Part shown: piece by piece, positions 1 through 8,538 of the stretch
Layout of the letters: each line of letters opens with the position of its first letter
How positions within the stretch are numbered: the stretch's first letter is position 1
Assembly (NCBI GenBank): GCA_934633985.1
Contig: CAKTYU010000021.1
Location: forward strand, 1 to 18,729
Length of the DNA: 18,729 bases
From: an uncultured Clostridia bacterium
GTDB lineage: Bacteria > Bacillota > Clostridia > Christensenellales > CAG-138
Direction of reading: 5' to 3'
Notes under the pieces: model-generated
Databases searched by the model: none
Seen by the model: the letters and a program-made list of their open reading frames with translations, nothing else
What the model was told of the DNA's origin: nothing
Position numbers and translations under genes: made by a program

Positions 1-5
1 CTTCT

Positions 6-62
6 CGAAGAAAACAAATAATCCGAACCCATCTCCGATTAAGAAGATTTGGTTCGGATTAT
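6..62 (-). terminator. Rho-independent-like terminator of the tRNA operon
   Basis: A perfect 12-bp inverted repeat lies at 18-29 and 51-62 (arm ATAATCCGAACC), with a 21-base loop. Read on the minus strand it starts 7 bases after the CCA end of tRNA-Leu and is followed by a T-rich stretch (TTTGTTTTC). The long loop and interrupted T-run make it weaker than a textbook terminator, but position and symmetry fit the 3' end of the tRNA transcript. The palindromic stem could also slow polymerase arriving from the other side. Confidence 0.7.
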
Positions 63-69
63 ATTGGTT

Positions 70-156
70 TGGTGCGGGAAACAGGAGTTGAACCTGCATG
101 CTGTCACCAGCACACGGACCTGAACCGTGCGCGTCTGCCAATTCCGCCATTCCCGC
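70..156 (-). tRNA. tRNA-Leu (anticodon CAG)
   Basis: The minus strand folds as a class II tRNA. The acceptor stem is GCGGGAA with TTCCCGC, the anticodon stem CACGG/CCGTG encloses loop TTCAGGT (anticodon CAG), there is a long variable arm, and the T-loop is GTTCAA. The discriminator is A and CCA is encoded (70-72). It is the last gene of the seven-tRNA operon. It reads CUG codons. Confidence 0.96.
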
Positions 157-161
157 TTAAG

Positions 162-246
<85 letters not shown>

Positions 247-272
247 AAGATAAACAATATAAGGTGTTATGG

Positions 273-347
273 TGGAGCTGGTGATAGGAGTCGAACCTAC
301 AACCTACTGATTACAAATCAGTTGCTCTGCCATTGAGCTACACCAGC
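273..347 (-). tRNA. tRNA-Thr (anticodon TGT)
   Basis: The acceptor stem is GCTGGTG/CACCAGC, the discriminator is T and CCA is encoded (273-275). The anticodon stem ACTGA/TCAGT encloses TTTGTAA, giving anticodon TGT. It is the fifth tRNA of the operon and reads ACA and related Thr codons. Confidence 0.96.
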
Positions 348-357
348 CGGGAAAAAA

Positions 358-434
358 TGGCGATCCGAAGGGGGCTCGAACCCCTGACCTCCAGCGTGAC
401 AGGCTGGCATTCTAACCAACTGAACTACCGGACC
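358..434 (-). tRNA. tRNA-Asp (anticodon GTC)
   Basis: The minus strand starts GGTCCGG and its anticodon loop CTGTCAC gives GTC. The T-stem AGGGG/CCCCT is perfect and CCA is encoded (358-360). The acceptor stem pairs GGTCCGG with TCGGATC, so it contains two G-U wobble pairs (2-71 and 7-66). The discriminator is G, as usual for tRNA-Asp. Confidence 0.95.
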
Positions 435-458
435 ACGATATTTATTTTTTAAAAAAGT

Positions 459-535
<77 letters not shown>

Positions 536-542
536 TTATTGA

Positions 543-617
543 TGGTGACCCCTGGGAGAATCGAACTCCCGTTACCACCGTGAAAGGGTGGTGTCTTAAC
601 CGCTTGACCAAGGGGCC
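543..617 (-). tRNA. tRNA-Glu (anticodon TTC)
   Basis: The minus strand has acceptor GGCCCCT/AGGGGTC (one G-U at 2-71), anticodon loop CTTTCAC (anticodon TTC) in stem CCACC/GGTGG, T-loop GTTCGATT, discriminator A and encoded CCA (543-545). It is the second gene of the operon, 7 bases before the CAT-anticodon tRNA. Confidence 0.95.
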
Positions 618-627
618 GTTATTCAAG

Positions 628-704
628 TGGTCGGGGTGACAGGATTTGAACCTGCGGCCCTCTGGTCCCAAACCAGATGCGCTACCAAACTGCGCTACAC
701 CCCG
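628..704 (-). tRNA. tRNA-Pro (anticodon TGG)
   Basis: The acceptor CGGGGTG/CACCCCG is perfect. The anticodon stem TCTGG/CCAGA encloses TTTGGGA, giving TGG. The discriminator is A and CCA is encoded (628-630). It is the first gene of the seven-tRNA operon, about 26 bases downstream of the predicted transcription start. Confidence 0.96.
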
Positions 705-736
705 ATTCAATTCGCACCACCGCGACGACGTTGATT

Positions 737-765
737 ATGATACTTTATTTTGAGGTAAATGTCAA
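737..765 (-). promoter_or_regulatory. Sigma-A-type promoter of the tRNA operon
   Basis: On the minus strand a perfect -35 box TTGACA (760-765) is separated by exactly 17 bases from TATCAT (737-742). Transcription would start near 730 and enter tRNA-Pro about 26 bases later. Match and spacing are what is expected of a strong stable-RNA promoter. Confidence 0.85.
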
Positions 766-857
766 CCATATTTTTTAAAAAAATAGTGTATGTTGTGGTA
801 AAGCCCATAAAAACGCCCATATATGACCGTTTTAAGCTCCCGATAGGGGTAATGTGC

Positions 858-886
858 TTGAATTGAAACCCTAAAAAAGATATAAT
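858..886 (+). promoter_or_regulatory. Sigma-A-type promoter of the miaB-mutSL-hfq operon
   Basis: TTGAAT (858-863), a 17-base spacer and a perfect TATAAT (881-886) predict a start near 893, giving a leader of about 24 bases before the miaB ATG. It is divergent from the tRNA promoter; the two -35 boxes are about 92 bases apart. No operator-like symmetry was seen between them. Confidence 0.85.
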
Positions 887-916
887 TAATGTGATTTGTT
901 ATGTAGAGGTATTTTG

Positions 917-2317
917 ATGAAAGAACCAGTATTTGTTTCTCCGGCAGAGATAGCGGCCTCCAAGGCCGCGGCGATGCGGATAAAGGACGAGGTATGCGGC
1001 CTCGGCCTTACCTACCATATAGAAACCTACGGCTGCCAGATGAACGAGCACGACTCGGAAAAGATAGCCGGAATGATGAGGGAGATGGGCTATGCCGAAG
1101 CCGCGGACAAGTCCAATGCCGACCTTATCATATTCAACACCTGCTGTATCCGCGAGCACGCCGAGCAGAGGGTATACGGCAACATAGGCGCGCTGAAGAA
1201 GCGCAAGGACGAGGATCCGCGGCTGATGATAGGCGTATGCGGCTGCATGATGCAGCAAAAGGACGCTGCCCGCAAGCTCTTCAAGCGCTTTCCCTTTGTG
1301 GATATAGTCTTTGGCACCAACGAGCTGCATAGGTTCCCGGTGCTTTTTGAGGAAGCATATCACGGCGAGCGCACGCTGCAGGTGCGCGAAATGGACGGCG
1401 AGATAGCGGAGGGGCTTCCGGTTTGCAGAAGCAGCACCTTTTCCACCTTCACCAACATAACCTACGGCTGCAACAACTTTTGCTCCTACTGCATAGTGCC
1501 TTATGTAAGAGGGCGCGAGCGCTCCAGAAACTCCGCGGACATAGTGAACGAGGTAAAGGGCCTCGCCTCGGCGGGCTTTAAGGAAGTTACGCTGCTCGGT
1601 CAGAACGTCAACTCCTACAAGGGAGACGGGGAGGCCACTGATTTTCCTGCGCTTTTGCGTATGGTACACGATCAGGTGCCGGAGCTTAGCAGGATACGCT
1701 TCATGACCTCTCACCCTAAGGACCTTTCGCCCGGGCTCATAGACGCCATGGCGGAATTGCCGAGGGTGTGCAAGCACGTACATCTTCCGGTTCAGTCCGG
1801 CAGCAGCAGGATACTCAAGCTGATGAACCGCTGCTATACGCGGGAAAAATATATAGAAGAGGTGCGGCAGCTCAGGGAAAGGGTGCCGGAAATAGAGCTT
1901 ACCACGGATATAATAGTCGGCTTCCCGGGCGAAACCGAAGCGGACTTCAAGGAAACGCTGAGTCTCGTTGAACAGGTCGGCTTCTCTGCGGCGTATACCT
2001 TCATGTATTCTCCCCGCAAGGGCACCGCAGCTGCCACAATGCCCGATCAGATACCCGATGAGGTAAAGCACGACAGGCTGGAAAGGCTCAATGAGGTCCA
2101 GGGCAGGGTGCTTCGCAGCGGCAACATGAAATATATAGGCACCTGCGGCGAGGTGCTGGTAGAGGGCTGTGACCACCGGGCGGAGCCCATGGCCTACGGC
2201 AAGCTGAGCAGCTTCAAGATGGTGTACTTCCCCGGGGAGGAAAGCCTCATTGGAAGCATTAGAAATGTAAAAATAACCGGCAGCCAGAACAACTCGCTCA
2301 TAGGCGAGCTTGTTTAA
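917..2317 (+). CDS. miaB: tRNA-2-methylthio-N6-dimethylallyladenosine synthase MiaB
   Basis: Radical-SAM methylthiotransferase that converts i6A37 to ms2i6A37 in tRNAs reading UNN codons. In the 466-residue product C40, C76 and C110 fit the auxiliary 4Fe-4S cluster of the N-terminal UPF0004 domain. C185, C189 and C192 (CNNFCSYC) form the radical-SAM CxxxCxxC motif, followed by VPYVRGRERSR. TTDIIVGFPGE is typical of the radical-SAM barrel and the last ~65 residues fit a TRAM RNA-binding domain. I chose ATG 917 because AGAGG (905-909) lies at proper distance; the in-frame TTG at 896 has no binding site and lies at the predicted transcript start. It is first in the operon; MiaA, the enzyme of the preceding step, is encoded downstream. 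Length is normal for the family. Confidence 0.97.
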   Translation: MKEPVFVSPAEIAASKAAAMRIKDEVCGLGLTYHIETYGCQMNEHDSEKIAGMMREMGYAEAADKSNADLIIFNTCCIREHAEQRVYGNIGALKKRKDEDPRLMIGVCGCMMQQKDAARKLFKRFPFVDIVFGTNELHRFPVLFEEAYHGERTLQVREMDGEIAEGLPVCRSSTFSTFTNITYGCNNFCSYCIVPYVRGRERSRNSADIVNEVKGLASAGFKEVTLLGQNVNSYKGDGEATDFPALLRMVHDQVPELSRIRFMTSHPKDLSPGLIDAMAELPRVCKHVHLPVQSGSSRILKLMNRCYTREKYIEEVRQLRERVPEIELTTDIIVGFPGETEADFKETLSLVEQVGFSAAYTFMYSPRKGTAAATMPDQIPDEVKHDRLERLNEVQGRVLRSGNMKYIGTCGEVLVEGCDHRAEPMAYGKLSSFKMVYFPGEESLIGSIRNVKITGSQNNSLIGELV

Positions 2318-2336
2318 GGCGGAAAGGCATATACAA

Positions 2337-2735
2337 ATGATAATAGAAAAAGCAACCGAACTGGGCATGGCCCTTTCAAACTCCGACGAGTTCCGTAGGC
2401 TCCTGTCTGCAAAGGCCGCCATGGATTCCGATAAGCACGTAAACGAGCTTATGGAGCAATACACCAAAAAGCAGGACAAGATGGTCACCATGCTGGAAAA
2501 CGCGGATTCTGACGGCGTGGAGGTATCGGCAATCGCAAAGGAGATAGACGATATACAGACAGAGCTTGTGGGAAACCCCGTATTTGAAGAGATGATGGAG
2601 GCGCAGCACTGCTTCGCCAGCCTTATGAGCGAGGTCAACAAAACCATCAGCGCCTACATAGGCATGAACACCGAGGAAGGCGGAGGCCCCGGCTGCTCCG
2701 GAAACTGCTCCGGCTGCTCCGGCTGTGTACACTGA
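2337..2735 (+). CDS. YlbF/YmcA (Ric) family protein with Cys-rich tail
   Basis: 132 residues, mostly helical, of the Com_YlbF family (B. subtilis RicA/YmcA and RicF/YlbF). With RicT these proteins form a complex that works with RNase Y in mRNA maturation and affects competence, sporulation and biofilm formation. The position directly after miaB and before mutS is that of B. subtilis ymcA (ricA). The C-terminus, however, carries C120, C124, C127 and C130 in a Gly/Ser-rich tail (CSGNCSGCSGC), which from memory resembles the RicF tail more than RicA. Ric cysteines bind 4Fe-4S clusters. ATG 2337 is chosen because GGAAAGG (2320-2326) precedes it; the TTG at 2310 would overlap miaB. Orthology to RicA versus RicF is unresolved, so no symbol is given. 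Confidence 0.85.
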   Translation: MIIEKATELGMALSNSDEFRRLLSAKAAMDSDKHVNELMEQYTKKQDKMVTMLENADSDGVEVSAIAKEIDDIQTELVGNPVFEEMMEAQHCFASLMSEVNKTISAYIGMNTEEGGGPGCSGNCSGCSGCVH

Positions 2736-2777
2736 TATCTTTAAATTGAGCGAGATTTTCTCAGGAGCAAAGCATAT

Positions 2778-5396
2778 ATGCCCGCAGAGCTTACCCCAAT
2801 GATGCGCCAGTATATGGAGGTAAAGGAGAAATACAAGGATTGTATACTCTTTTACCGCCTTGGCGACTTTTACGAGATGTTCTTCGAGGACGCTCTTCTG
2901 GCCTCCCGTGAGCTTGAAATTGTTCTCACCGGGCGCGACTGCGGCCTTGATGAGCGCGCGCCCATGTGCGGCGTACCCTATCATGCGGCGGAGATATATG
3001 CCAGCAAGCTCATTGAAAAGGGCTATAAGGTAGCTATCTGCGAGCAGATGACCGACCCCAAGGAATCAAAGGGCCTTGTGGAAAGGGAGGTCATAAGGGT
3101 GATGACGCCCGGAACGGTCATAGAGGAAAGCATGCTGTCCGAGCGGAAGAACAACTATATCGTGTCCGTCTTTCTCCGTGACAGCGATCTCGGCCTCGCT
3201 TACTGTGACGTTTCCACGGGGGCGTTTTACGTATACGAATACAGCGGAGAAGGGTATGCCTCCGAGCTTACGGACGAGCTTTGCCGCATACAGCCCACAG
3301 AAATAGTGGCGAACGACGCGGTATTTTTAAATGAGCCTCTCACCCGCAGGCTCCAGTCGGAGTACTATACCCAGTGCTACGGCAACTGGGCATACGAATA
3401 TACCGGCGCAAAGCAAAGGCTTCTTAACCACTTCGGGGTATCCACACTGTCCGGCTTCGGCTGCGACGGTATGCCCTGCGCCATATCCGCCGCGGGGGCG
3501 CTTATAGCGTACCTTGAGGATACCCAGAAGAACTCCCTATGCCATATAAAGCGCATACGGGTGATGCAGCGCACGAGGTACATGCACATAGACACAAACT
3601 CCCGGCGCAATCTTGAGCTTACACAGCCGCTTAGGGCTGACGGCAGCAAGAAGAACACCCTTTTATACCTATTGGACAAGACCGGCACGGCTATGGGGGG
3701 AAGGCTCCTTCGCACATGGATAGACCAGCCTTTGCAGGATCCCGGCGATATAGACGCAAGGCTCAACGCTGTGGACGAGCTTTTGTCAAGGCCCATACAG
3801 CGTCAGGAGCTGATGACGGCTCTGGACGCCATATACGACATAGAGCGTCTTTGCAGCCGCATAGCCTATTCCACGGTACACGCGCGGGACTGTGACTGCC
3901 TCCGGCACTCGCTGGAAAAGCTTCCGGGCATCATAGCCGCGCTGCAAGGGTTTAGGGCTAACGAATTTCAGCGCATAGTCGGCGCTCTGGACCCTATGGA
4001 CGATATATGCGCCCTGCTCACCTCCGCTATAATCGACAACCCTCCCCTCAGCGTAAAGGACGGCGGCATTATCCGCGACGGCTACAACGAGGAGCTGGAC
4101 AAATACCGCGACGCTGCGAAAAACGGCAAAGCCTGGCTTGCCCGCATGGAGGCGGAGGAGAGGGAGAGGACCGGCATAAAGAACCTTCGCATAAGCTACA
4201 ACAAGGTCTTTGGCTATTATATCGAGGTCACCAAGGCATATCAGCACCTCGTGCCCTACAATTACCAGCGCAAGCAGACCCTTGCGAACTGCGAAAGGTA
4301 CATAACCGATGAGCTGAAGGAGCTGGAAAACACCATACTCGGCGCCGAGGAGAGCTGCGTCTCTCTTGAATACCGGCTTTTCTCAGAGCTGCGCACGGTG
4401 CTGCTCGGCTGCATAGAGCGGCTTCAAAACGACGCCGCCCTCATCGCGGCGCTGGACGTGTATTGCTCCATGGCTCAGGTGGCCTTTGAAAACAGCTATT
4501 GCAGGCCGAGGATAATCACAAGCGGCAAGATAGAGATAACGGACGGCCGTCATCCCGTGGTGGAAAGGAACGTGAAGGAGGGCTTCGTGCCCAACAACAC
4601 CATGATGAACGCCAAGGACGACAGGCTCATAATACTTACCGGCCCCAACATGGCAGGCAAGAGCACATATATGCGCCAGGTGGCGCTCATAGTGCTTATG
4701 GCCCACATAGGCAGCTTTGTTCCCGCCTCCGCCGCGAGCATAACCATTACGGACAAAATATTTACCCGTGTTGGCGCGTCCGACAGCCTCGCCGCCGGGC
4801 AGAGCACCTTCATGGTAGAGATGAGCGAGATGAGCAACATACTCAATAACGCCACCTCTAACAGCCTGCTAATAATCGACGAGATAGGCCGCGGCACCAG
4901 CACCTTTGACGGGCTGAGCATAGCATGGGCGGTGCTCGAGTACATCGCCGATAAGGAGCGGTGCGGCGCAAAGACGCTCTTTGCCACCCACTACCACGAG
5001 CTCACAGAGCTTGAGGGTAAGCTGCAGGGCATAAAGAATTACAGGATATCCGTAAAGGAGGTCGGGGACGACATAATCTTCCTGCGGAAGATAGTACGCG
5101 GCGGCGCAGACAAGAGCTTCGGCATACAGGTGGCGAGGCTTGCGGGACTGCCTCAGGAAGTGATAAAGAGAGCCAAGGATATACTGCACGAGCTGGAAGC
5201 CTCTGATATAAATATCGATCACGACAGCATTCTGGACAAGGCCAACGCCGGCGCACCCCAACAGATAACGCTGTTCGGCCCCGCGTCGCCCGATGACATA
5301 ATGCAGGAGTTGAGAAACGTGGACGTAAACAGCATCACGCCCATGGAGGCGCTGAACATGATATACGACCTGCACCTTCGCGCGAAGCTCAGGTAG
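2778..5396 (+). CDS. mutS: DNA mismatch repair protein MutS
   Basis: Recognises mismatches and small loops and recruits MutL. The 872 residues are a normal MutS length. Mismatch-reading F31-x-E33 sits in GDFYEMFF of the N-terminal domain. Connector, lever and clamp domains follow. The ATPase domain has Walker A GPNMAGKST from residue 622, Walker B LLIIDE near 697-702, GRGTSTFDG and THYHEL. The C-terminal part is present, with the usual dimer-contact region. ATG 2778 is preceded by CAGGAG (2762-2767). It lies 42 bases after the ric-like gene (B. subtilis has cotE here) and 15 bases before mutL, so it is very likely cotranscribed. Confidence 0.98.
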   Translation: MPAELTPMMRQYMEVKEKYKDCILFYRLGDFYEMFFEDALLASRELEIVLTGRDCGLDERAPMCGVPYHAAEIYASKLIEKGYKVAICEQMTDPKESKGLVEREVIRVMTPGTVIEESMLSERKNNYIVSVFLRDSDLGLAYCDVSTGAFYVYEYSGEGYASELTDELCRIQPTEIVANDAVFLNEPLTRRLQSEYYTQCYGNWAYEYTGAKQRLLNHFGVSTLSGFGCDGMPCAISAAGALIAYLEDTQKNSLCHIKRIRVMQRTRYMHIDTNSRRNLELTQPLRADGSKKNTLLYLLDKTGTAMGGRLLRTWIDQPLQDPGDIDARLNAVDELLSRPIQRQELMTALDAIYDIERLCSRIAYSTVHARDCDCLRHSLEKLPGIIAALQGFRANEFQRIVGALDPMDDICALLTSAIIDNPPLSVKDGGIIRDGYNEELDKYRDAAKNGKAWLARMEAEERERTGIKNLRISYNKVFGYYIEVTKAYQHLVPYNYQRKQTLANCERYITDELKELENTILGAEESCVSLEYRLFSELRTVLLGCIERLQNDAALIAALDVYCSMAQVAFENSYCRPRIITSGKIEITDGRHPVVERNVKEGFVPNNTMMNAKDDRLIILTGPNMAGKSTYMRQVALIVLMAHIGSFVPASAASITITDKIFTRVGASDSLAAGQSTFMVEMSEMSNILNNATSNSLLIIDEIGRGTSTFDGLSIAWAVLEYIADKERCGAKTLFATHYHELTELEGKLQGIKNYRISVKEVGDDIIFLRKIVRGGADKSFGIQVARLAGLPQEVIKRAKDILHELEASDINIDHDSILDKANAGAPQQITLFGPASPDDIMQELRNVDVNSITPMEALNMIYDLHLRAKLR

Positions 5397-5411
5397 CAAT
5401 AAGGAGAAGCA

Positions 5412-7340
5412 TTGCAGATAATACAGCCAGAAAAGAGAATACAGGTGCTCTCGAAGCACACCGCAAACCAGATAGCCGCGGGAGAGGTAGTGGAGAGACC
5501 GGCCTCCATAGTCAAGGAGCTGGTGGAAAACTCCATAGACGCAGGCAGCAGCGCCATTACCATCGAGATAAGCGGCGGCGGCATAGACTATATAAAGATA
5601 ACCGACAACGGCTCCGGCATACTCGCAGAGGATGTGCCCACGGCGTTTCTTCGCCACGCCACCAGCAAAATATCCTCATCTGACGATCTTAACCGTATAT
5701 CTACTCTGGGCTTTCGCGGCGAGGCGCTTTCTTCCATAGCCGCAGTATCCCAGCTTACAATGCGTACACGCACCCAAAATGCAGAGTCCGGCGTCGAGAT
5801 ACACATCGAGGGCGGAAGCGTAAAGGAATGTGGCGAGTGCGGCTGCGCCGAGGGCACCTCCATTGAGGTGCGGAACATATTTTACAACATTCCCGCGCGG
5901 CTTAAGTTCCTTAGGTCACAGCGCGCCGAGGGCGCGGCCATATCCGATTACGCCGCCCGCGCCATCATGGGCAACCCCGGCATATCCATAAAGCTGCTGA
6001 ACAACGGCAAGGTGGTATACCACAGTCCCGGCGACGGTCAGCTTCGCTCCGCCATATTCTGCATATACGGCAGGGATGTGCTGCCGCACATCAAGGAAGC
6101 GGATTACGATGACGGCAGGTTCAGGATAACGGGGTACATAGGCACGGAGAGCATATCCCGCCCGAACCGGCAGCAGCAGTCGCTGTATATAAACTCCCGC
6201 TATATACGCTCCCAGCAGATATCCTACGGCGTACAGCGGGCCTTCGATACCCGAATGATGGTGGGGAAATTCCCGTTTTACGTGCTCAACATAGGCGTAA
6301 ATTACGAGGATGTGGATGTAAACGTACACCCAAATAAGATGGAGGTGCGCTTCAAGGACGAGCAGGGGGCGGTCAGGGCTGCTACCATAGCTACGCGCAT
6401 GGCCCTCGGCGACCCTGTCGCGCCCACTATACGGCGGGAGGACATCGTTTCAAGGCAGCCGTTTGCCTCGGTAAATCACCCGAACAAAGCAGCATGGCAG
6501 GAAACCGTACGGTCGGCCGAGCGCAAAGATCCCGATATCGCGCCCCCATGCGGCGAGCTTTTCAAGCCGGCGGACAAGGCGCCGCTGAAGCTGAAGGAGC
6601 CCGGCGAGGCGCCGGCTGCGGGCCTACGCTCCCAAATGGGCTTCAAATACGATTCGGCGTCCGCTGCGGAGCTGCTGCGCCGGCGCTATGGCGAATCGGT
6701 CGTTAGGCCGAAAAATGCCGAGGCCGAGGCCCCGCCAAGGGAGGAACCTAAGCAGACCGAATTTGGCCAGTCCCATTATGACATAATAGGCCAGCTTTTC
6801 AGCTGCTACTGGGTGGTGCAGCAGGGCGAGAGCGTATTCTTCATAGACCAGCACGCGGCCCACGAGCGCAGGCTGTATGAGCGCATAATTAATAAGCCCT
6901 TAGAGCCGGATTCGCAGATGCTGCTCATGCCGGTTATAGAAAAGCTCATGCCCGAGGAATACCGGACGCTGATGGACAACCTTCCTCTGTTTGAGGAGCT
7001 TGGGTTTGAAATAGAGGAATTCGGCGCGCTGACGGTGAGCGTGCGCGCAGTGCCCGCCATACTTAACGCGCCGGAGACTGCCGGCTTCCTCCGCGAGGCG
7101 ATAGCCAGCCTTGAGGCGAAAAACAGGCTAACCACAAACGACCTTAAGCGCAGCGCGCTCATACAGTATTCCTGCAAGCACGCGATAAAGGCGGGGGCGC
7201 TGCTTTCCAAGGAGGAGATAGAGGCGCTTTTGCGGGAGTTTCAAGGTAGCGGCGTGCCTATGACCTGCCCTCACGGCCGCCCGATAATGATACACATGAC
7301 TAAGTCAGAGTTTGAAAAGCTGTTCAAGCGGGTGCAGTGA
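5412..7340 (+). CDS. mutL: DNA mismatch repair protein MutL (endonuclease type)
   Basis: GHKL ATPase that couples MutS mismatch recognition to strand incision. 642 residues. N-terminal ATPase motifs: VENSIDAG, ITDNGSGI, HATSKI, LGFRGEALSSI and GTSIEVRNIFYNIPAR. A charged Pro-rich linker (about 345-450) precedes the C-terminal domain. The latent endonuclease motif DQHA-x2-E-x4-E starts at D479, and QYSCKHAIKAG plus C619-PHGRP complete the metal site. The protein is therefore of the methylation-independent nicking type rather than the MutH-dependent E. coli type. The start is TTG 5412, placed 5 bases after a perfect AAGGAG (5401-5406); no ATG fits the conserved start of the family. The gene ends one base before miaA. 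Confidence 0.97.
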   Translation: MQIIQPEKRIQVLSKHTANQIAAGEVVERPASIVKELVENSIDAGSSAITIEISGGGIDYIKITDNGSGILAEDVPTAFLRHATSKISSSDDLNRISTLGFRGEALSSIAAVSQLTMRTRTQNAESGVEIHIEGGSVKECGECGCAEGTSIEVRNIFYNIPARLKFLRSQRAEGAAISDYAARAIMGNPGISIKLLNNGKVVYHSPGDGQLRSAIFCIYGRDVLPHIKEADYDDGRFRITGYIGTESISRPNRQQQSLYINSRYIRSQQISYGVQRAFDTRMMVGKFPFYVLNIGVNYEDVDVNVHPNKMEVRFKDEQGAVRAATIATRMALGDPVAPTIRREDIVSRQPFASVNHPNKAAWQETVRSAERKDPDIAPPCGELFKPADKAPLKLKEPGEAPAAGLRSQMGFKYDSASAAELLRRRYGESVVRPKNAEAEAPPREEPKQTEFGQSHYDIIGQLFSCYWVVQQGESVFFIDQHAAHERRLYERIINKPLEPDSQMLLMPVIEKLMPEEYRTLMDNLPLFEELGFEIEEFGALTVSVRAVPAILNAPETAGFLREAIASLEAKNRLTTNDLKRSALIQYSCKHAIKAGALLSKEEIEALLREFQGSGVPMTCPHGRPIMIHMTKSEFEKLFKRVQ

Positions 7341-7341
7341 T

Positions 7342-8295
7342 ATGGAAAAGCAAAGGCTAATACTCATAGTCGGCCCCACGGCGAGCGGCAAGACCGCCGC
7401 CTCCATATATGCGGCGGCGAAGCTGAACGGCGAGATAGTTTCGGCGGACTCCATACAGATATATAAGGGCATGGATATAGGCTCCGCCAAGCCTACCGTG
7501 CAGGAGCGGCAGGGGATACCCCATCACCTCATGGACGCCATAGACATAAACTCCCCAAGGTTCAGCGTGGCGGAATTCCGCAAGATGGCGGGGGAGGCCA
7601 TAGAGGACATAACGGCAAGGGGAAAACAGCCCATCGTAGTCGGCGGGACCGGGCTTTACATAAATTCCCTGGTGTTCCCGCTTAGCTTCACAGAGGTACA
7701 GTCCGATGAAAAGCTCCGATCCGAGCTGTCGGAAATAGAAGAAAGGCAGGGCAGGGGTACGCTCCACGCCATGCTTTGTGAGGAGGATCCGGTATCGGCC
7801 GCCCGGCTGCACCCCAACGATACCAAGCGCATAATACGCGCGCTCGAGGTGCTCAGGCTGACCGGAAAGCCCATAGACGCCCATGGAGGAGACTTTTCAA
7901 ACAGGGCGGGGGCAGAGATACCTTATACTCCGGTAATGATCGGCCTGACTATGCCGAGGGAGATGCTTTACGACCGCATAAACGAGCGGGTTGATATCAT
8001 GTTAAGGCAGGGCCTTTTGGAAGAGGCGCGTGCGATATACGACGGCAATTACGACAGGAGCCTGCCCGCACTTCAGGGCCTTGGATATAAGCAGCTTTTT
8101 AAGGTGTTCGACGGCGAATACCCGCTTTCCGAGGGCATAGAGGCCATAAAGCAGGAGACGCGCCGCTTTGCAAAGCGCCAGCTCACATGGTTCAGGCGGG
8201 ACAAGCGGATAAGGTGGCTGGACGTAAGCACATTTGAAAGCGCGGCGGCTCTGGGCGAGGAGGTCTGCCGTATATGTACGCAGGAGATGTTATAG
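7342..8295 (+). CDS. miaA: tRNA dimethylallyltransferase MiaA
   Basis: Transfers the dimethylallyl group from DMAPP to N6 of A37 in tRNAs reading UNN codons; the product is MiaB's substrate. The 317-residue protein has the P-loop GPTASGKT at residues 11-18, then DSIQIYKGMDIGSAKPT, GIPHHLMD, VVGGTGLYINSL and the C-terminal TRRFAKRQLTWFRRD typical of MiaA. ATG 7342 is one base after the mutL stop and fits the usual MiaA N-terminus; an in-frame TTG at 7312 would add 10 residues inside mutL. No strong ribosome binding site is visible, which suggests translational coupling to mutL. hfq follows with no gap. Confidence 0.97.
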   Translation: MEKQRLILIVGPTASGKTAASIYAAAKLNGEIVSADSIQIYKGMDIGSAKPTVQERQGIPHHLMDAIDINSPRFSVAEFRKMAGEAIEDITARGKQPIVVGGTGLYINSLVFPLSFTEVQSDEKLRSELSEIEERQGRGTLHAMLCEEDPVSAARLHPNDTKRIIRALEVLRLTGKPIDAHGGDFSNRAGAEIPYTPVMIGLTMPREMLYDRINERVDIMLRQGLLEEARAIYDGNYDRSLPALQGLGYKQLFKVFDGEYPLSEGIEAIKQETRRFAKRQLTWFRRDKRIRWLDVSTFESAAALGEEVCRICTQEML

Positions 8296-8538
8296 ATGAG
8301 TAAGCCCATAAATTTACAGGACGCATTCTTAAACAGCGCGCGAAAGGCGAGGGTACCCGTTACTATCCACGTAACGAACGGATACCAGATAAAGAACGCC
8401 GTAATAACGGGCTATGACAGCTTTGTCGTGACGGTGGAGGCCGGAAATGAGCAGATGATGATATACAAGCACGCCATATCCACCGTCACTCCAAGCGCAA
8501 AAATAACCATAAACAGTCAGGAGCAAAGGGAAGAATAG
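8296..8538 (+). CDS. hfq: RNA chaperone Hfq
   Basis: 80-residue Sm-like protein that forms a hexameric ring and binds U-rich and A-rich RNA to help sRNA-mRNA pairing. NLQDAFLNSARK contains Q8 of the proximal face, the Sm1 strands lie at about 20-50 and the Sm2 motif Y57-K58-H59-AIST is complete. The C-terminal tail is very short, as usual in Firmicutes. The ATG follows the miaA stop directly and AGGAG lies 9 bases before it inside miaA. miaA-hfq adjacency is conserved from E. coli to Bacillus. Seven of its eight Ile codons are ATA. Confidence 0.97.
   Translation: MSKPINLQDAFLNSARKARVPVTIHVTNGYQIKNAVITGYDSFVVTVEAGNEQMMIYKHAISTVTPSAKITINSQEQREE

Noticed and set aside
705..916. Riboswitch or T-box in the spacer between the tRNA operon and miaB
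   Set aside because: The plus-strand leader before miaB is only about 24 bases and the tRNA leader is equally short; only the two promoters are supported.
899..2647. A 582-codon open frame on the minus strand across miaB and the ric-like gene
   Set aside because: It is antisense to two clearly recognised genes, has no ribosome binding site or family motif, and long shadows are expected from this codon usage.
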